From Zygophlyctis sp. KS116 (taxonomy: Eukaryota > Chytridiomycota): a stretch of DNA of 58,506 nt. Position 1 is the stretch's first letter; each line of letters begins with the position of its first letter. This document shows positions 51,001 to 58,506 of this stretch, piece after piece. Both the position numbers and the translations under genes were made by a program. The stretch is taken from contig BAAFSQ010000036.1 in assembly GCA_054661495.1 (NCBI GenBank), positions 1-58,506 of the forward strand. The letters are read 5' to 3'. The notes beneath the pieces are model-generated. The model had not been told where the DNA came from, made no database searches, and saw only the letters and a program-made list of their open reading frames with translations.

Positions 51001-54000
51001 GCTAGTGTCGCTAATGAAGAAGCATGGGCTTTTGAAACAGTCGGCAACTAAAATGATTCAACATACGATTTCTTTATTGGAAACTTTAGAATTGGGCACT
51101 GACAAATTGGGATTAATAGATACGCTAAGACAGGTTATGGATGGGAAAATATTTGTTGAAGTGGAAAGAGCTAGATTAACTAGAGTCTTGTCTAAAATTA
51201 AGGAAGACAAAGGGGAAATTGTAGAGGCTGCAGATATACTACAAGAATTACAGGTAAATATATTATACAAACTGACACCATTTCTAATTTTAAAATTATT
51301 AATAAAAAGGTTGAAACATTTGGATCAATGGAGAAGAGGGAAAAGACTGATTTTATTCTGGAACAAGTCAGACTGTGTATGTTAAAGGGAGATTATACAA
51401 GAGCTCAAATAATTTCAAGAAAAATTACTGTAAAATTTTTTGAGCAAAAGGATAATCAAGATTTAAAATTGCGATATTATGATTTAATGATTAAACATGC
51501 ATTGCATGGAAATGAATTTTATAATATCTGTAAATTTTACGTGTCTATATTCAATACTGAATGTATTCAAGCTGATGAAAAAAAGTGGAAAGAAGCTCTA
51601 CAAAATGCAGTTCTTTTTGTTATTCTATCACCATTTGATAATGAACAGTCTGATATGATTCATAGATTGAATTTAGAATCTAAATTGGAACAATTACCAC
51701 TTTTTAAAGAGTTTTTAAAGTGTTTTATTACAAATGAATTGATTAAATGGGCAAGATTGGAAGAAATTTATTCTACTGCTTTGAAATCTACATTTGTATT
51801 TTCTTCAAAGACTGAAGATGGAATTAAAAGATATTCTACTCTTCATAAACGGGTGATTGAACATGTAATTTCTTTAAAAATTAAAAATTAGAATATTAGA
51901 GTAATTGCTAAATATTATCGTAGAATAACACTTTCTAGATTTACAGGACTTTTAGGACTTGCAGCTTCTGTAAGATTTAGAGTTTTTCAACTTTAGGAAA
52001 CAGAAGAGTTTTTATCAAGTCTGGTTGTCAACAAGACTGTTTATGCGCGTATTGATCGTCCAGCTGGAATAGTTTCTTTTGTGAAGCCAAGTGAGCCATT
52101 GGTGGTTCTTAATGAATGGTGTCAGTCTGTACATTCGCTTTTGGACCTGGTAGTTAAAGCGAATCATTTGATTACCAAGGAAGAAGTTGTGCACAACCTT
52201 CGTTAAAAATGAAAAATTCACCTTCTATTCCATTGTCTATAGAGTCTTTTGCCGAGACTGATGAGTTGACCAGTTTGTCTGTTACCAGGGGATTTGCCAT
52301 TGGTATCCCAGTATCAGACGAATATGGATCATGTTTTGCAGAGTCTGGAGAGTTTAAAGAGCGATTTCTTGCAAGGCTTTCAGTCTCATTGGGAAAATAT
52401 TATCATCCAATGACTATTTCTAATGATTTACAAACAGCGGACACTGTGGCCAATCTAATGCATCAACTTTCAGACAATAGACACTGTAAAATAGACTCAA
52501 AATACTCTCTACAGCAAGTGTATGATGCTGCTATGGAATTCAGAGACCCAGTGTCTATAATGATTGCTGTATCGGGCACTACTGAAGCTCTTGAGGATGG
52601 ATCGTGTATACAAGAGTTATGGACAGATATCGTATTAAATGGCGTCGGAAAAGTTGTAGAAAAGATGAAGGCCATAGGAAAGAAGAAGAAGGCAAGGAAT
52701 GAATTTATACAGGAATGGAATTCAGCGTAGTAGTTTTTATTTAATTATAGTGTTTGGTTTTTTAGATGGCAATATGATTTGGGTTGTTTAGATCGAGTCA
52801 TTGTTTTGAAATGGTGTTTAAAGACTTTTCAAAAATGTAGCACTGATCAGATTTATGTCTTACTAATGCTTCTAAAAGGTTTAATTTGTGATTTTGCAAG
52901 GTCGGTAAGATAAAATTAATTGATTTTTTTAGAATGAAATGTCTAAATTACTAGTAGACTCATGTATAGAAAAGAGTAATCTTTTAAATTCTAATATGGT
53001 TGTATCAGGGGAAGATGGGGTGAAATTTCTTCAAGATTTACTTTGTAAAGTTTTAGAGGTAAATATAATGTAATTTATTTTTATAGATGGTTTTAAAGGT
53101 AAATCCAGATATGTTATTACTTGAAAAATATCAAAAGTTGGTTGGACAAGGATCTTTTTCTTTCTTTCAGGATTTCGAAATTTCAAAGGAAATTGAGATG
53201 CGGACAATTCAATTGAATTTTGATAAAAAAGTGTTTCAAAGGATTAATAATTCTTTATTCTCAAAGTTGCAAGCTCTAGATAATAATATATTATACCAGT
53301 TTTTTTTGGACTCGAGGAAAAGTTTTGAAAAACAAATTCATAATATTTGCTCTCAAGCGATTGGTTCAATTTTAGAGGATTTTTATTTGACGGCTGTAGT
53401 TGCAATTCAGAAAGCTATAAGTTTTCACAAAGATGGATCAAGCAGAATTCAAGAATATTTGGTGTCATTTCTTTTTTTAGCAGATTGGAAAAATGTAGAG
53501 TTTGGTATTTTTAGATTTAGCTAATTCAAGACAAACTTGTAAAATTATATAATGAATTGGTTCGGCTTGATATTTTCAATTACATAAAGTTTTTGCAGTG
53601 GCTAATATCTTTGGGATTTTTAGTATCAGAGAATCCAAAACGATTGTTTATCATGGACTTGATTAAAAGATTACCTTTTAAAGTATTGTCACGGCCTGAA
53701 CTTATTATTAAAAATATGTTTTTAGATGATGATTCAGAAGTTGCGGTATGTTTTTTCAAATTAATATTTTAGGATATAGTCAATGGTTTTCAGGTTAGAA
53801 TTCTTGCGGCTTTTCCTAAAGTATTTTTGGATATTAATAGAGTGGATGTTCGTCGAGAAATACCCAGAAATGATCAAGCTGCTGATTTTGAATGGAATAG
53901 GATCGATGCAGAATTATTGTTCAGCTTGGCAAAGATTGAGATTCCGAGAGCACGGGTCTTGTTAGGGAGTTGGATCGTGGAAAGTATTTACAATTTTGTG

Positions 54001-57000
54001 GCACAAAAGCAACAGTAGGTTACTTGTTTATGTTATCTTTAGAATTGGCATGGATAATTGGAAAAATGTGGTTGTCGCTGGAACGTCTCTGCTCAACAAT
54101 AGACAGTTCAGTTCATTTATGAAAATTTTAGAATCTCTTGATGCTTATGGTAGTATCTTTAAGGTTTTATCCAAAATATTTATTTAATCATTAGATTTGT
54201 ATGTGGATGATTGAGCGTACAAATGATCACGGGATTTTGACTTCGATTACTAATTTGATACGGCAAAAACCCATACTTTATTCTTCGTATGCAGATATTT
54301 CTTCCGTTTTTGATATTTTGTTAAAAAAGGTATTTTTGGGTTTACGTTTATCACAAGTATCGTGATTTAAAAAGCAAGACGACCATGGTAGAGCTGTGTA
54401 TTGGCTATTATCTACTTGAAATTGAAGGAAGGATCGAACTAGGCTATACTCAAGAGTATAAACATGAATTGAGTCAGGTTTACAACCATCTTATGGAAGC
54501 TGTATGTTTACGTAATAGTTAATTCTTTAGGCTCCTCAAATCCAAATGAAAGGTAAATTTCGTGAGCTATCTGGATTGATTGACGGATCAACATCTGTTG
54601 AAAGTTCCATTTCTTCGTTGTTAAGAAAATATCGAAATCACGGACATATAATTAAGCACATATTCAGAAACGTTTTTGAGAATCTGAAAGATTATTCTAA
54701 AAAAAATCAGGAGTAAGATTAATATATGCATTAACTGATTAGGTTTTGGAATTTCAGAATCATTATATCTCGAAATGTCGATGTTGTCAGGTATTTATCA
54801 TTAGGAAGCCTGTCAATAACTGAAGCATTCATCACGCTACTTAAAGATCAATATCAGTCGTTAAATCAATCAACAAAACATTTATTTTCAGAAGATTGGT
54901 TCATTAGTTTTTCAATTCAGCTGATTGCGACACGATCAGTATTACTCAATAAAGTGCTATCTACTTTCGCAGTACCTCTGCTTAAAAAAACTCTGGAATC
55001 CAAGGTACTATTAATATTTAAATGTCTAGCCGACGACAAATGAAGCTTCTTTCATTGCTCACTTCCTTAGCTTCATACGAATTTGCCTGTTTAATGATTT
55101 GACAGAGGTTATTTCGGACAATATTTTTTTAACTACTTCGGTATTAATTGGGAATTAAATCATAGGACCTAATTTCACTGGAATCGATCAGAAGTTATGA
55201 TTTAGAAGATGAGTTTTCCTTCTTTATTTGCTATGAATTGTTTTATCAAATTTACATGCTATCGAAAAAGGCACACGAGTTTGCAGAAAACTTACATATT
55301 GAAATAGAAAGATTGGCAGGTAAAATATTCTCTGACCAGTCATGGTTCTGTTCTGTAGCGCGAAGAAAATGCGTATCTCTCTACCGTAGCTCAAAAAATG
55401 CTAGTATTCATTACACTGTTTCACTTCTTAAATTGGACTCTAAAATCAATAATGTAGCGTACTTTTCTGATTGGCTGAAAAATCCGAGTGAGTTGTGTCA
55501 TATTAGTGTTTTGCTGCTCTTGGAATTCTGGAATCAAAATGAAACTCTTAAATTCAAAGATGTTGCAGCTCAAATAATGACCCAATTATTTGATTCAAAA
55601 AGCTTTAATGGAGTTTTAACTTTATTGTCATCCGCTCATCCAGAAATTTCATTAACTCTTCTTGAAAAGTTATTATCGTTGTATTCAGTGGATTCTCAGG
55701 ACAAACAGTTTAAATTGAAATTTTTGGAAGTAGTAGAAACTTGTTGTACACATTTTACAAATGGTGTGAAAAGCGAAAGCTATTTCACTGCAGCCCTGTC
55801 TTCAATTTTTAATTTCTCAAAAATAGTGTTTGATCAACTTAATATAGCCTTTGAAGAGAGTCATAACGTGCCCAAATTTATTGACATGTAAGTCTTTATA
55901 TTAATAATATCTAGTCTTCAGCATAATATCCCATTTCTCTGTATATTTAAATCGTTATCCTGCTTTACTGTATCCGAAATATTCACAATACCTAGAATGA
56001 AAATTCTTTTAGGAGTTTTGATTTCCAATTCATGTATTCATGGACCATCATATATCTTCAACCAGCTTCTGGACTTGATAGTTGTAGTTTTAAACGAACT
56101 TTCCCCAGAATCAATTCATCAAGTTTTTCAACAAGTAAATGTAAGTTGTTTATATTATTGAATCTAGATGACAAACATCAATTCTAAAGACTGCCGTTTG
56201 GATGTTTACAAGAGGCTAATTCGCATTTTCCCTTTCCAAAATCAATACAATGACACCAGCTTGAAAATCAACGAATCTAGTATTGGATCATTAAAATCCA
56301 AATGGGACTTTTCAAAAATCAGCGAATGGGAACAAATGTGTAATATAGTCTCATTACCCTATGGTCCAGAAAATGAGACGAGTGATTCTTTAGGATTAAG
56401 TGATCTGTCTCAAAAAATTGCCATGTTTGAAAGAAAAAGGAAGAGGACTACTACAGATGAATTTCCAAACGGTAAGAAAATAAAGCAATCAGAGTAAACA
56501 TTAAAATATGATTAATAATAAACTTGTATTCGGACAAACTTGAAAGAGAATGCGAGGAACAGGTCTTCACGCGTTAAATGATAAATTTGTCCGCCCACGA
56601 TCTAGTAGACAGCAAGAACAAGGTATTCAACTCTACAGACTGTGAATGGGCAATATACTCTATTGACAAAAATGACGCTCTAAGAGTTGCAGAAACAGGA
56701 AGTGGTTTGGCCGATTTTAAAGAGGAATTAATAGATGACGGCAAAATACTCTTTGGTATTGTGCGGGTTCAGGATAATGATACCGGACTTTTTAAAATTG
56801 TTCTTGTTAGTTTCTTGGGCGAAGGTGTTCCTGTATCATCAAAGGGGAAATATCATCAGTATGTGTCTGCATTAAGTTCGTTTTTTAAAGGATTTCATAT
56901 TCATATTCAGGCTAGATCTGAAGAAGATGTGGAGCCTTCTCAAATACTACAGAAAATTAAAGATGCATCAGGAGCGAAATATAAAATTCAAGAGATGGAG

Positions 57001-58506
57001 ACTGTTGATCGTCAAGTTCCATTTAATTCCAGAAAAAGTCTTCCAAAAGAACAAGGAATCAATTCTCAGAGTTATACTCATAAATTCTCAAATTTAAAAG
57101 TTTCTTCAAGTGCTGTTAGTTCTCAAGATGCACAAAAGACAATTGATGCTGATAATATTGATAGGAAAAAGACGGATGAAGAATTTCTAAAGAAGCAGCA
57201 AGAATCAGCTGCCCTTGAAAGAGAACAAGTTCTTGAAAATGAGAGGTTAGAAAAGGAACGTTTGGAGAGAGAAAGGTTAGAAAGAGAGCGTTTCGAAAAG
57301 GAACGAATCCGCATCCAAAAAGAACAACAAGAACAGGAGCGTTTAGAGAGAGAGCGTATACAAAAGGAAAGATTAGAAAAAGAACGTATAGAAAATGAAA
57401 GATTGGAACAAGAGCATTTAGAAGAAGAGAGGCTTCAGCGTGAACAAGAAGCAAGCACTCTTCAAAATACAAATACTAAACTTAATTGCGTCGAAGCTAC
57501 TGCTCTATATGATTACCAAAAGGATGAAGACAATGAGATTGATTTACGCGAGGGAGAAATCATTACAAACGTGGTAGATGTGGGGGAAGGATGGTACTCT
57601 GGCACAAGCTCATCTGGACAAAGTGGACTCTTTCCCGGAAATTATGTTCAATTAAGAAATGCCGATGAACCAAATACACCTCAAGAGCAGACACCTACTC
57701 AAAGCTCTACAATATGTGCAGTTGCATTGGTGAAGAATATTTTACTAAATTTTTAGTATGATTATGTAGCTTCTGAAGAAAACGAAATATCTTTTGTTAC
57801 CGGAGACAAGATTACAGGAATAACGTATCCATCGGAAGACTGGTGGCATGGTGTGTTTTATTAAAATAATTTTTAGGCTATGTAAATGGATCTGGCGGTT
57901 TATTTCCAGGGAATTACGTAGAAAAATATGATCTCTGAATATATGCCAATTCACAATATTTTGGAATAACTAATAATAATTTTATAACAAGAGTAATTTG
58001 ACCATAGAAAGCTGGAACCGGTCAAAATTAATTGCCTCAAAGTCCACCGTTTAATTTTACTTTTAGGCAAAGTTTGATTTATTCAAAACAATAATATCAA
58101 GGATAATAACATGCCAGAAATATTGCTATTTGAGGCAGAATTCAAATATAAACCATCATTTTCTTGAGGAGATGTACCACCGATACCACCAGTCTGTACG
58201 GGACTAATTTGATCCTGTATACCAGATGCATATGTAGCTTGAACATTTTCAAGAAAATCTCTAGATTGGTCATCCATGGTGGATAGATTTTCTCCCGAAC
58301 CATTCCCATTTGATGGGACATCAGAAACAACTGACGGATTGTTTGGCAGATTGTCTTGCTCGGTGGAGCCAACGACCGAACCTGAACTATTTGTATTTGA
58401 CGGTGTTGGTGATCGTTGATGTGTCTCTAGTTCTGATTGATGTTCGGATGGAGCTATCTGACCTTCTATTGACGGCTCTGATATTGTATTTGGCACAGGA
58501 TTGCTG

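Overview
The window looks like nuclear DNA of an early-diverging, flagellated, chitin-walled fungus with a very compact genome; a Rozella/aphelid-type lineage (Cryptomycota/Opisthosporidia) is the best guess, but this is inference. The evidence is: a division-I chitin synthase and a GPI-anchored chitin deacetylase (fungal wall); IFT74 (a flagellum); typical eukaryotic machinery (PRP40, MTR4, MED12, TAF3, CSN2, RPN5, myosin light chain, Abp1); AT-rich DNA; gene spacers of often 1-50 bp; and dozens of spliceosomal introns, nearly all 23-31 nt long with GT..AG ends and a CTAAT/TTAAT-like branch motif. Most exon joins given here were worked out by hand: each keeps the reading frame, and many restore a family motif.

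Layout. 1-553: no gene seen. 554-9422: ATRIP-like checkpoint protein, isoamyl-acetate-type esterase, RCC1-repeat protein, Sel1-repeat protein, dUTPase, a small unknown protein, AIM24 and a peroxisomal ABCD half-transporter. 9460-12382: a LUFS/LisH plus WD40 protein resembling plant LEUNIG. 12433-19707: flavin monooxygenase, a membrane-anchored unknown, chitin synthase, and a POMGNT2-like GT61 glycosyltransferase. 19756-28697: coiled-coil protein, RGS protein, histidine phosphatase, BTB protein, DUF1295 membrane reductase-like protein, IFT74, and a secreted possible lipid-binding protein. 28720-36082: TAF3-like, HeH inner-nuclear-membrane protein, atypical SDR, a membrane/coiled-coil unknown, MTR4. 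36197-44227: chitin deacetylase, PRP40, SIRT4-like sirtuin, lipoyl synthase, myosin regulatory light chain, FEX fluoride exporter, LURP-one protein, ICT1-like release factor. 44228-45800: an unusually open stretch with a TATA-driven small secreted cysteine-rich protein and a broken RBR ubiquitin-ligase remnant. 45824-58506: CSN2, a 1100-residue coiled-coil protein, RPN5, MED12, Abp1, and the 3' end of a GPI-anchored surface protein.

The neighbours mostly do not form a pathway. Shared themes are cell-surface biology (chitin synthase, chitin deacetylase, POMGNT2-like enzyme, secreted cysteine-rich protein, GPI protein) and regulation by PCI complexes (CSN2, RPN5). The genome style is itself notable: divergent starts 33-38 bp apart, convergent genes whose stop codons abut or are both read from one TTAA, a TAATG stop-start overlap, and one gene whose first coding exon appears to be the ATG alone.
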